Source: Brachybacterium epidermidis (GTDB taxonomy: Bacteria; Actinomycetota; Actinomycetes; Actinomycetales; Dermabacteraceae). From it: a stretch of 64,000 nt of DNA. The notes beneath the pieces are model-generated. The model worked only from the letters and a program-made list of their open reading frames with translations, was not told where the DNA came from and did no database searches. Every line of letters begins with the position of its first letter. The stretch's first letter is position 1. Below, piece by piece: positions 23,825 through 31,133 of this stretch. A program made the position numbers and the translations under genes. The stretch covers positions 434,001 through 498,000 of the forward strand of contig NZ_JADEYR010000001.1 in assembly GCF_015209585.1 (NCBI RefSeq), in the 5' to 3' direction.

Positions 23825-24345
23825 CAGATCTCGCCCGCCGCTCGGGCCAGGAACAGCTCCAGGTCGACCATCAGGGCGTTCTCCCCGGGCCGAACGCCCA
23901 TCACCACCTTCGCGGTCGAACCGTCGGGCCGCTCCAGGGTGGTGTAGGGGCGGGGGAAGGCGATGGTGCTGGTCCAGGGGGCATCGGCGGTGAACCCGCC
24001 GATCACCACGTCGAGGTCACCGTTTTTCATCGCCTCGGACAGCACACTCTCCGGTCCCGCGGTCCACTCGATCCGGGCGTCGATGCCGGCGGCGTACTGC
24101 TGAATAAGATCGACCTCCTCCCCGCTGACATCTCCGTTCTCCCCGACGACGGTGAAAGGGGGATGCTCGCTGACGCCCACCCGCAGCACGCCACCGGTCG
24201 CACGGTCCAGGGTGCCCTGGGAATCCCGGGGCATCGAGCCCAGGCACCCAGTGGTGACCAGGAGCATCACGATCAGTGCTGCTGCCGCGGCGACGGTGCG
24301 GCGAAGCCGTGCGCGTCGGGGCCCGACAAGAGGCCCGGGGTGCAT
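23824..24345 (-). CDS. Short solute-binding-protein-like lipoprotein
   Basis: 173 residues from ATG 24345: basic n-region, hydrophobic helix, lipobox T-T-G-C, then a type-II periplasmic binding fold start (G-V-L-R-V-G-V-S-E-H-P-P-F-T, D-L-D-V-V-I-G-G-F-T). It is only about 60 percent the length of SBP_bac_3 proteins and appears to keep mainly one lobe. The family binds amino acids or other small ligands; coupling to a CDF exporter by a 4-bp overlap is unusual. A GTG at 24414 would extend it but would run into the ArsR gene. Confidence 0.75.
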   Translation of the reverse strand: MHPGPLVGPRRARLRRTVAAAAALIVMLLVTTGCLGSMPRDSQGTLDRATGGVLRVGVSEHPPFTVVGENGDVSGEEVDLIQQYAAGIDARIEWTAGPESVLSEAMKNGDLDVVIGGFTADAPWTSTIAFPRPYTTLERPDGSTAKVVMGVRPGENALMVDLELFLARAAGEI

Positions 24346-24352
24346 GGCCGGC

Positions 24353-24790
24353 TCACGAGTCGGAAGGTGACTGGCGGGGAGAACGGCGCTGTCGCTGATG
24401 CGACCGATGGCCACGAGGACATGCCGGCCACCCTACTCCGCGGGGGTCCAAGGTCAGCCCGCGGTCCCGCCCTCCGGTCCGGTGATGCGGCGGGTTCGGG
24501 GACGCGGCGGGTTCGGGGACGCGGCGGGTTCGGGGACGCGGCGGGTTCGGGGACGCGGCGTGCTCCGCCTGGTGCATCGCGTCGGTCACGAGCCGTGCGG
24601 CATGGTCGTTGGTCAACCGGTAGAACACGCGGTTGCCCTCCTGATGGCACTCCACCATCGCCGTCATCCGCAGCTTCGCCAGGTGCTGGGACACCGCGGG
24701 CACGGGCTTGCCGACGGCCTCGCCGAGCGCCCCCACGGGCATCTCACCCTCGCGCAGCGCAGCTGTACGGCGGATCTGGAGGAAGTGCAA
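24353..24790 (-). CDS. ArsR-family winged-helix regulator with repeat-altered tail
   Basis: 145 residues if TTG 24790 is used. The winged HTH is clear: V-G-A-L-G-E-A-V-G-K-P-V-P-A-V-S-Q-H-L-A-K-L-R, then the wing G-N-R-V-F-Y-R-L, and a last helix N-D-H-A-A-R-L-V-T-D-A-M-H-Q-A-E-H with possible metal-ligand His. The first helix typical of ArsR is missing, with a stop codon three codons before the TTG, so the start is uncertain or the gene is 5'-damaged. After A-E-H-A the tail is written by a 17-bp tandem repeat and is Arg/Pro-rich without family match. It precedes the lipoprotein and CDF genes by 7 bp. Confidence 0.65.
   Translation of the reverse strand: MHFLQIRRTAALREGEMPVGALGEAVGKPVPAVSQHLAKLRMTAMVECHQEGNRVFYRLTNDHAARLVTDAMHQAEHAASPNPPRPRTRRVPEPAASPNPPHHRTGGRDRGLTLDPRGVGWPACPRGHRSHQRQRRSPRQSPSDS
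24491..24558. repeat. 17-bp tandem repeat, four copies
   Basis: CGGGTTCGGGGACGCGG occurs four times head to tail (24491-24507, 24508-24524, 24525-24541, 24542-24558) without mismatch. The unit is not a multiple of three and lies within the 3' part of the ArsR-type gene, so each gain or loss of one unit shifts the reading frame. Confidence 0.92.
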
Positions 24791-25045
24791 GTCTTCTCAG
24801 TGCTGCTGCAGGGCCGTCCCTGCTCCCTATCCTCTCCGGCAGGGTCGGTGACGAACGGAGGGACGCCTGTGAGGCGCCGGCGACAGTTCCGGGCTGGAAA
24901 GGGCATTCCCGTCCCGCACATCGCCAAGCATGACAAATCGGATGGCGCGGCCGAGCTGTCACAGCGAACGCCCGCCCCATCCATGAGAGGAGGGGCGGGC
25001 GTTAGGCACGGCGCGCCGGGCGGAGATCCAGTGCGGCGGCTCCGG
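24791..25045. other. Intergenic region between ArsR-type gene and SDR gene
   Basis: 255 bases with no credible gene. A GC-rich hairpin is possible around 24976-25003 (CGCCCGCCCC ... GGGGCGGGCG), likely the terminator of the SDR gene on the minus strand or a shared one. Confidence 0.45.
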
Positions 25046-25945
25046 TCACGGGGAGGGCATGCCGCCGTTGACGTTGAGGGTCTCGCCCAACACGTAGCTG
25101 GATTCCGAGGAGGTCAGGAACACATAGGCCGGGGCCAGCTCGGTGGGCTGGCCGGCGCGGCCCAGGGGTGTGCTCTTGCCGAACTCGGGAAGGGCCTCCT
25201 TGGGTTGGCCGTCGCTGACCTGCAGCGGCGTCCAGATCGGTCCCGGTGCCACGGCGTTGACACGGATGCCCTTGGGGGCGAGCTGCTGGGCCAGCCCCTT
25301 GGTGAAGTTGTTGATCGCGGCCTTGGTGGAGGCGTAGTGGACCAGGGTGGGGGAGGGCTCGTACGCCTGGATCGAGGTGGAGTTCACGATCGTGGAGCCC
25401 GCCGGCAGGTGCTTCAGGGCGGCCTTGGTGATACGGAAGATGGCGTGGATGTTGACCTCGTAGGTGGTGGTCCACTGCTCGTCGTCCAGCTCCGCCAGGT
25501 CCTCCAGGGCGATCTGCTTGCCGGCGTTGTTCACCAGGGCGTCCAGGCCGCCCAGCTCACGCACGGCGTCCTCCACCACCTGGGTGCAGAAGTCCTTCTT
25601 GCTCAGGTCACCGGGCAGCAGGACGGCCTTGCGGCCGGTCTCCTCGATGACCTTCTTGACGTGCTGGGCGTCCTCCTCCTCGGCGGGCAGGTAGGACAGG
25701 GCCACGTCCGCACCCTCGCGAGCGAAGGCGATGGCCACGGCCGCGCCGATGCCGGAGTCCGCACCCGTGATCAGGGCCTTGCGGCCCTCGAGGCGGCCAG
25801 TGCCGCGGTAGGAGTCCTCGCCGCGGTCGCTCTGCGGCTCGAGCTCGGCATCCAGGCCGGGCTCGGGCTGGTCCTGCTTCGGTGGGGTGATCTCGGGGAA
25901 TCGGGTGACGGGGTTGCAGAAGACGAGCTGGTCCTTGGCGGTCAT
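25046..25945 (-). CDS. SDR family oxidoreductase (YghA/general-stress type)
   Basis: 299 residues. A 50-residue N-terminal extension (E-I-T-P-P-K-Q-D-Q-P) precedes a classical short-chain dehydrogenase: T-G-A-D-S-G-I-G nucleotide motif, N-N-A-G, catalytic Ser in N-S-T-S-I-Q-A-Y, and Y-A-S-T-K-A-A. The extension plus L-E-G-R-K-A-L-I-T marks the YghA/YhdF-like group of general-stress SDRs. Substrate unknown; NADP is plausible. Ends in G-G-M-P-S-P as in relatives. Single gene, with its own upstream gap of 228 bp that holds no ORF. Confidence 0.9.
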   Translation of the reverse strand: MTAKDQLVFCNPVTRFPEITPPKQDQPEPGLDAELEPQSDRGEDSYRGTGRLEGRKALITGADSGIGAAVAIAFAREGADVALSYLPAEEEDAQHVKKVIEETGRKAVLLPGDLSKKDFCTQVVEDAVRELGGLDALVNNAGKQIALEDLAELDDEQWTTTYEVNIHAIFRITKAALKHLPAGSTIVNSTSIQAYEPSPTLVHYASTKAAINNFTKGLAQQLAPKGIRVNAVAPGPIWTPLQVSDGQPKEALPEFGKSTPLGRAGQPTELAPAYVFLTSSESSYVLGETLNVNGGMPSP

Positions 25946-26173
25946 GCCGGTCCTTTCGACGGTGGCAGGATGCCTTCACCGTAGGCGTACGAGCCACCGG
26001 CCCGGAAGAGGGGAGCCGACCGACAGGTCGCAAGGAGGGCGCGGACGGGCCGTTCGACGGGCAGCAGGATGTGTCGGGAGCAGGCCCGCAGGGAGCGGGC
26101 CCGCCGGGTGCGTGTGCGCCCACAGCGGGCTCACCGCCGGTGTCCTCAGCAGCGGGGGCTCAGAAGCGGGCGC

Positions 26174-28054
26174 TCAGCCGCGGGGGCTCAGCACCACGGG
26201 GACATGGCTCCACCCGCCGGTGGGCGCCAAGGACCTGAGGCCCACGGTCTCGGCCGGCGTGACGTCGGCTGCGGCCAGCAGTTCCTGCAGCAGCACCACC
26301 AGCTCCAGCGTGGCCAGGGGGCGGCCCGGGCACACGTGCTTGCCGATGCCCCACACCAGGTTGTGCGGCGCATTGCCCTCGGGGTCGAAGCGGTCCGGAT
26401 CCGCGAACACCCTCTCGTCGCGGTTGGCGGAGGTCCAGTGGATGATCAGCCTCTCGCCCTCCTCGATCCGGTTGCCCGCGAGGGTGACCGGGCAGGTGGC
26501 CCTGCGGCGGTTCTGCACGAACGGGTCGTCGATCCGCAGCAGCTCGTCCACGATCGCGCAGGCCTCCGCGTAGCTGCCCACCCGCAGTCGCTCTGCGACC
26601 GGCGGCATGGTGGTCAGAGCGGACAGCAACACCCCGGCGCACAGCGCGATCGAGCCCAGGTCGCCTCCGGTCCAGTTGCGCAGGATCGAGACGATCTCCT
26701 CGTCCCGCAGTGGGCGCTCGCCGGCCGGCTCGCCGTCCTCGGAGGAGACGGTGACCCGCTGACGCATCAACCGGGTGGTGACATCCTCGGGTGCGTCATC
26801 GCCGAGCTCCCGTCGCGGCGCGAGCACCGAGTCGATGATGGCGTCGAAGCGCTGTGCCACCTCGGCGGTGCGGGCCAGTTCGCCCGAACGGGTGGCCTCG
26901 CGGTTGTCCATCATCCACTGCAGCAGCTCGCCCTCGAGCTGGGCAGGCCATCCCAGCCAGGCGGTCTGCGCACGTACGGCGAACACGGCTCCGATCGCGG
27001 AGACGGCATCGATCTCGGTGCCGGCGGGGCCCACGTCGGCGATCAGCTCGCCCACCAGGTCGTGGGCGATCCGACGCAGCGCTGGTTCGAAGGCGGCCAT
27101 CTCCTCGGGACCGAAGAATGGATCGGTGGCCACGCGCACCGCGGTGTGCTCGGCACCGTCCAGGCCGTTGGGGACCTGCAGGAAGCGGGAGACGGCCGAG
27201 GAGAACGCCTCGTGATCGCGCGCCACCTCGACGGCCTCCGCATGCCCCAGCACCATCCAGTGGCCGTCGGGGGTGCGGGCCAGGGGGCCCTCGGCGCGCT
27301 GTTCGTCGGTGGCCGAGCGGGGCTCGACGCCGGTGGGGTCGTAGAGGGGGATGCTCATGCGCTCAAGCCTAGGGGCGCTGCATCTGCTGCGGAGGCGATG
27401 TGTCCGGTGGGACCGCCGCTGGGATCGCCGCATCCGGCTGTCCGGGCGGGGGCGGAGGGGCCTGCGCAGGCGGCCGCCGAGCAGGTGCATCACGGCGGCG
27501 ATGGAGACGAACGCGACCAGCACCACCGCGGTGGTCAGCAGCACCTGCGTCCAGGAGGAGGCCGTGGGATCAAGGAACTCGTACGGGTACCAGCCCGTGA
27601 TCCCGCCCCGCACCCAGGTGAACACCAGGAACAGCACCGGGTACAGCAGCCACCACAGGATCCGCACCGCGCGCGGGCGGTGCGTGCGCGGGGTCAACAT
27701 CCAGTCCAGCAGTGCCGCCACCGGCGCCAGGCGGTGCAGCACGATGCCGGTCCAGCCGATGTCCCAGCGGGTGAGCTCCTCCAGTGGCGCGACCAGCAGT
27801 GCGTAGATGATCCCGGTCATCACCAGGTAGAACGCCACTGCCCCGCGGGCGTCCTCGAACCACGGCGGCCTGCGCCCCCGCAGCAGCAGCCCGGTGGCCA
27901 CCAGCAGCACGAAGGCGAGGTTGGACTGGTTGGTGAAGTAGGAGAGGTTCTGCGCGAGCAGGCCGTCCTGCCAGGCGGTGACCGCGTTGGACACCAGTGC
28001 GGTCAGGACCGCCAGCGCGACCACCAGCCGTGTCGCGGCCGCGGTCGTGCTCAT
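26174..28054 (-). CDS. Pr6Pr membrane domain in frame with cytochrome P450
   Basis: A single open frame of 626 codons. Residues 1-195 are a Pr6Pr/FAR-17a-like membrane protein with about six helices (F-T-N-Q-S-N-L near the start, W-M-L-T-P-R-T-H-R and W-Y-P-Y-E-F-L). Residues 196-232 are an Arg/Pro/Ser-rich linker. Residues 233-626 are a full 394-residue P450: I-helix region W-T-G-G-D-L-G-S, E-R and the heme Cys motif W-G-I-G-K-H-V-C-P-G-R-P-L-A; the I-helix lacks the usual A-G-x-x-T. ATG 28054 overlaps the upstream stop (ATGA). The P450 may also start separately at ATG 27358, where no good ribosome site is seen. The linker looks like read-through sequence, so a lost stop codon or a base error is possible. 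Confidence 0.75.
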   Translation of the reverse strand: MSTTAAATRLVVALAVLTALVSNAVTAWQDGLLAQNLSYFTNQSNLAFVLLVATGLLLRGRRPPWFEDARGAVAFYLVMTGIIYALLVAPLEELTRWDIGWTGIVLHRLAPVAALLDWMLTPRTHRPRAVRILWWLLYPVLFLVFTWVRGGITGWYPYEFLDPTASSWTQVLLTTAVVLVAFVSIAAVMHLLGGRLRRPLRPRPDSRMRRSQRRSHRTHRLRSRCSAPRLERMSIPLYDPTGVEPRSATDEQRAEGPLARTPDGHWMVLGHAEAVEVARDHEAFSSAVSRFLQVPNGLDGAEHTAVRVATDPFFGPEEMAAFEPALRRIAHDLVGELIADVGPAGTEIDAVSAIGAVFAVRAQTAWLGWPAQLEGELLQWMMDNREATRSGELARTAEVAQRFDAIIDSVLAPRRELGDDAPEDVTTRLMRQRVTVSSEDGEPAGERPLRDEEIVSILRNWTGGDLGSIALCAGVLLSALTTMPPVAERLRVGSYAEACAIVDELLRIDDPFVQNRRRATCPVTLAGNRIEEGERLIIHWTSANRDERVFADPDRFDPEGNAPHNLVWGIGKHVCPGRPLATLELVVLLQELLAAADVTPAETVGLRSLAPTGGWSHVPVVLSPRG

Positions 28055-28839
28055 GAATCCTTGGGCCAGTCGTCCCGCACGTCCTCGCCGCCCTCCACCA
28101 CGTCCTCGGGGCCGGGCGCGTGGTCGGTCCAGGAGTCCTGGGGGCGGTACCCCAGCTCCAGGGTCGTGTTGGTCATGGACCAGCGGCGGTTGGGGTTGTC
28201 GGAGATCGCGTAGTACAGACCGAAGGTCACCTCGGCCTCGATCGCCCGGCGCACCACCTGCTCGCAATCGCCGGGGCTCAGCCACATGGCGTGCAGGATG
28301 TCCTCGTCCGCGCTGAACGGGTCCTCGCTCATCCACCCGATGCGCAGCGCGATGAAGTCCAGCCCGTGCTCGTCGTGGTAGAAGCGCCCCAGGGCCTCGC
28401 CGAAGATCTTGGAGACCCCGTAGAGGGAGTCGCCGCGGGGGAGCTGATCGGGGTACACCGGCCACTGCTCATGCCGGTCGTACATGCCCATCGCGTGGTT
28501 GGAGGAGGCGAAGACGACTCGCCTCACGCCGGACTCCCGCGCGGCCTCGAGCACATTGCGCAGGCCGATGATGTTGGCCTCCAGCACGGAGTCCCAGTCC
28601 GATTCGGGGGAGGCGGAGCCGGCCATGTGCACCACGGTGTCCACGCCGTCCATCAGGCCCAGCACCTCGTCGTAGTTGCCGAGGTCCGCGCGTTGGAGCA
28701 CTTTCTCCTGCTCCTCGTTCTTGGGGGTGCGACCGTGCTGGACGATGTCGTAGTCACCGGCCAGCACCTCGGACAGGTGCAAACCGATCCCGCCGGTGGC
28801 GCCGGTGATGAGGACTCGCTTCTTCGTCGACGTGTTCAT
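28051..28839 (-). CDS. NAD-dependent epimerase/dehydratase (uronate-dehydrogenase-like)
   Basis: 262 residues, extended SDR. Nucleotide motif T-G-A-T-G-G-I-G-L-H, V-V-H-M-A-G-S, catalytic S-S-N-H-A and Y-G-V-S-K, then L-R-I-G-W. The A-S-S-N-H-A-M-G-M-Y stretch resembles NAD-dependent uronate dehydrogenase-type enzymes; substrate not proven. ATG 28839 is taken because N-T-S-T-K-K-R-V-L-I-T is the usual family beginning. Its stop overlaps the start of the Pr6Pr-P450 frame. Confidence 0.85.
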   Translation of the reverse strand: MNTSTKKRVLITGATGGIGLHLSEVLAGDYDIVQHGRTPKNEEQEKVLQRADLGNYDEVLGLMDGVDTVVHMAGSASPESDWDSVLEANIIGLRNVLEAARESGVRRVVFASSNHAMGMYDRHEQWPVYPDQLPRGDSLYGVSKIFGEALGRFYHDEHGLDFIALRIGWMSEDPFSADEDILHAMWLSPGDCEQVVRRAIEAEVTFGLYYAISDNPNRRWSMTNTTLELGYRPQDSWTDHAPGPEDVVEGGEDVRDDWPKDS

Positions 28840-29147
28840 GGCCCCATTATGGGTGGCGGCGGCACCGCGGGGCCCGTCGGTCCCCACACATCTGTTCGGT
28901 CGGGGCCGGGACTGCAGGGCGGACGTGGTGCGCAGGCGCGGGGCAGCGGTGCTCTACTGCGCACGAACGCCCGGCAACGACCGGGCGGTCGTGCACGCGG
29001 CAGCAGTGCCGTAGCAGCCGTGCCGCGGCAGCCGTGCCGCAACAGTTGTGCCGCAGCAGCTGGCCGCGGGAGCTCGGTCCTGTCGGACGGCCGCGGAAGC
29101 TCAGTCCTACCAGACGGCCGCGGCGTCGGCCCGATCGTGCTTCGGTC
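28840..29147. repeat. Repetitive non-coding region between epimerase and TVP38 genes
   Basis: 308 bases without a gene. From about 28990 there are five or more imperfect 12-15-bp copies of GCAGC(C/A)GTGCCG, then two 27-bp imperfect tandem copies beginning CCGCGGGAGCTC/CCGCGGAAGCTC (about 29067-29120) and a third partial CCGCGG. The frames through it are Arg/Pro-rich and closed by stops. Confidence 0.6.
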
Positions 29148-29849
29148 TCAGTCCCCGTCGGACGACCCGGGCAGAGGGAGCCTCGCTGTGCCCTTCCACG
29201 ATCGCCACGCCCAGATCGTCATCACGATCACCACGACCCAGGCGATGGCGACCACCGCCCCCATCGCGACGGTGGGCTGGCCCAGGAACGCGCCGATCGC
29301 CACCAGGGACACCTGGCCCGGGATCGACGCGACCAGGGAGGCGACCGCGAACACCTGGAACGGCACGCCCAGGGCCCCGGCCGCGTAGTTGATCGGCCAG
29401 TACGGCATGCCCGGCAGCACGCGCAGCGTGAACACGGCCTCGAAGCCGGCGTCCTCCAGCCGCTCCTCGAGGGTCTTGCGGCGGGATCCCAGCAGCTGCA
29501 GTACGGTCTCCCTGCCCAAACCGCGTGCGATCGCATAGCCGGCGAGGCTTCCCAGCATCGCTCCGATCACCGAGAGCACGCTGCCGATCGTCACCCCGAA
29601 CAGCAGGCCTCCGGCCAGTGCCATGACGGTCACCGGGATTGGGGTGAGGGCCACCCCCGCGTAGACCAGGATGAACACGGCCCAGCTCCAGAAGCCGAAG
29701 TCGTCGATCCGGTCGCGCAGAGCGTCCATGCCCGGCAGGCGCACGGTCAGTGCCAGCCAGATCATCACCAGTGCGACGATCACCAGGCCGATGGTCCGGA
29801 TGACGGGGAAGCCGTCGTCGGTGCGCGAGGAGTCAGGGGGGTGGGACAC
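29148..29849 (-). CDS. TVP38/TMEM64 (VTT domain) membrane protein
   Basis: 233 residues with five to six membrane helices and the VTT/SNARE-associated core: G-G-L-L-F-G-V-T-I-G-S-V-L-S, R-x-L-G-R-E, and L-R-V-L-P-G-M-P-Y-W-P-I-N-Y-A-A-G. Related DedA/VTT proteins move lipids or ions across membranes; no specific role can be given. GTG 29849 starts V-S-H-P-P-D; the open frame upstream to 30053 crosses the tRNA-His gene and is not coding. Confidence 0.88.
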   Translation of the reverse strand: MSHPPDSSRTDDGFPVIRTIGLVIVALVMIWLALTVRLPGMDALRDRIDDFGFWSWAVFILVYAGVALTPIPVTVMALAGGLLFGVTIGSVLSVIGAMLGSLAGYAIARGLGRETVLQLLGSRRKTLEERLEDAGFEAVFTLRVLPGMPYWPINYAAGALGVPFQVFAVASLVASIPGQVSLVAIGAFLGQPTVAMGAVVAIAWVVVIVMTIWAWRSWKGTARLPLPGSSDGD

Positions 29850-30011
29850 CGCGCAAGGATAGTCGGCGCTCCGGAGCGCTGCGCCATGCCCATGTGAGGG
29901 ACAGCGGATGACAGCAGGCCCCTGCCGGATCGAGGCGGTCATCGGCCCGCCACGATGCCGGGGACCTCGCCGAGCAAAAGATAAACGCCCTGTCACCAGG
30001 GCGTTCTCTGG

Positions 30012-30085
30012 GGTGATCGACGGGATTTGAACCCGCGACCGCCTGGACCACAACCAGGAGCTCTACCAACTGAGCTACGACCACC
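30012..30085 (-). tRNA. tRNA-His (GUG)
   Basis: The complement folds to a cloverleaf with acceptor GTGGTCG/CGATCAC, anticodon GTG in loop TTGTGGT, T arm GGTTCAAATCC. A G at position -1 faces discriminator C, the tRNA-His hallmark. CCA is not encoded. Confidence 0.96.
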
Positions 30086-30239
30086 ATGTGCAGTCATCGA
30101 CCGCAACGAGAGACAAGCATACCGTCTCTGCGGGTCTGGATCAGGCCTGGTGGGCCACCTGTTCGTGTGAGACGCGTTGCATCGACGGGACGATGCTGAC
30201 CAAGGGGTTCGGAGCCGCAGCCCACGCGGTGAGAGCCGA

Positions 30240-30485
30240 TCAGGAGCGGGTGTCGGGCCGGTGATGGGGATCAGTCTCCTCGGCGCTCCCGTCGAAGCTG
30301 ATCACCAGGAAACTGAGGGCGGTCACCAGGAACGGCAGGCCTGCGTTGTTGCCACCGATCATCATGCCCACGCCCACCATGCCGAACACCGCAGCGATCA
30401 GCGCATACGGGTTGGACAGCAGCGAGGCGGGACCGTGTCCAGACCGATCGGGCCGGCCGTCGGAGTCGTCGTGCAGGGGTGCCAT
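30240..30485 (-). CDS. Small membrane protein, unknown
   Basis: 81 residues from ATG 30485, which has GGAGG 8 bases upstream; in-frame ATG 30491 and GTG 30500 are too near that site. The N-terminal 25 residues are polar, then two hydrophobic helices (L-I-A-A-V-F-G-M-V-G-V-G-M-M-I and L-P-F-L-V-T-A-L-S-F-L-V) separated by G-G-N-N-A-G, and a polar tail. No family recognised. Translation ends 155 bp from tRNA-His. Confidence 0.6.
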   Translation of the reverse strand: MAPLHDDSDGRPDRSGHGPASLLSNPYALIAAVFGMVGVGMMIGGNNAGLPFLVTALSFLVISFDGSAEETDPHHRPDTRS

Positions 30486-30727
30486 GTTCATGGCCTCCAC
30501 GCTAGGAGCAGCTGCGGCACTGACCCACCCCTCCGGGGTCGCGACCTGACCCGTCCAAGGGACTGGATGCCTCCGACGATCGTCGGAGCGTCCTCGATCC
30601 GCGGGATGTGCCGGCTGCCCATCGCGGCCGGGTGACGGTCGCGGCCCGACGACCGCCAGGACTGATCCGCCGGCACTCAGCGGTGGGAGGGTTGCCAGAG
30701 GACCTGCCGCGGCGCAGAGTGGGACGC

Positions 30728-31072
30728 ATGATCGTCGCTTTCTCCGTCCAGCCCACCGGTGAGCCCTCCGACCCGACCCTGCGTCGGGCCCTGCAGGAGG
30801 GATCCGACAGCGCCAGTGTGCACGACGCGGTCGCTGCCGCCGTGCGGATCGTGCGGGACTCGGGGCTGCCCCATCGCACCAGCTCGATGTTCACCGAGAT
30901 CGAGGGCGAGTGGGACGAGGTGATGGACGTCGTGCGCCGCGCCACCGACGCGGCAGGGCGCTACGGCTCCCGCGTGTCCCTGGTGCTGAAGGCCGACATC
31001 CGGCCCGGCCGCACCGGTGAGCTCGACGGGAAGATCGAGCGGATGGAGCGGGCACTGGGCCCGCACCGGTGA
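30728..31072 (+). CDS. Thiamine-binding protein (MTH1187/YkoF-like, DUF77)
   Basis: 114 residues. F-S-V-Q-P-T-G near the start, V-R-D-S-G-L-P-H-R-T-S-S-M-F-T-E-I-E-G-E-W-D-E-V in the middle and the helix V-M-D-V-V-R-R-A are characteristic of the MTH1187/thiamine-binding superfamily, a small ferredoxin-like fold. Function in thiamine metabolism is inferred from relatives. The last four residues G-P-H-R come from a 52-bp tandem duplication that shifted the frame; the unduplicated end would be R-A-L-G-R-N. Confidence 0.82.
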   Translation: MIVAFSVQPTGEPSDPTLRRALQEGSDSASVHDAVAAAVRIVRDSGLPHRTSSMFTEIEGEWDEVMDVVRRATDAAGRYGSRVSLVLKADIRPGRTGELDGKIERMERALGPHR

Positions 31073-31112
31073 GCTCGACGGGAAGATCGAGCGGATGGAG
31101 CGGGCACTGGGC
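31009..31112. repeat. Perfect 52-bp tandem duplication
   Basis: Bases 31009-31060 are repeated without mismatch at 31061-31112. The duplication covers the 3' end of the thiamine-binding protein gene. Because 52 is not divisible by three, the first copy reads into the second in a new frame and stops at TGA 31070-31072. Confidence 0.92.
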
Positions 31113-31133
31113 CGCAACTGATCCGCGCCGGGA

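Noticed and set aside
24491-24558. Possible CRISPR array
   Set aside because: Units are contiguous 17-mers with no spacers; no cas genes in the window.
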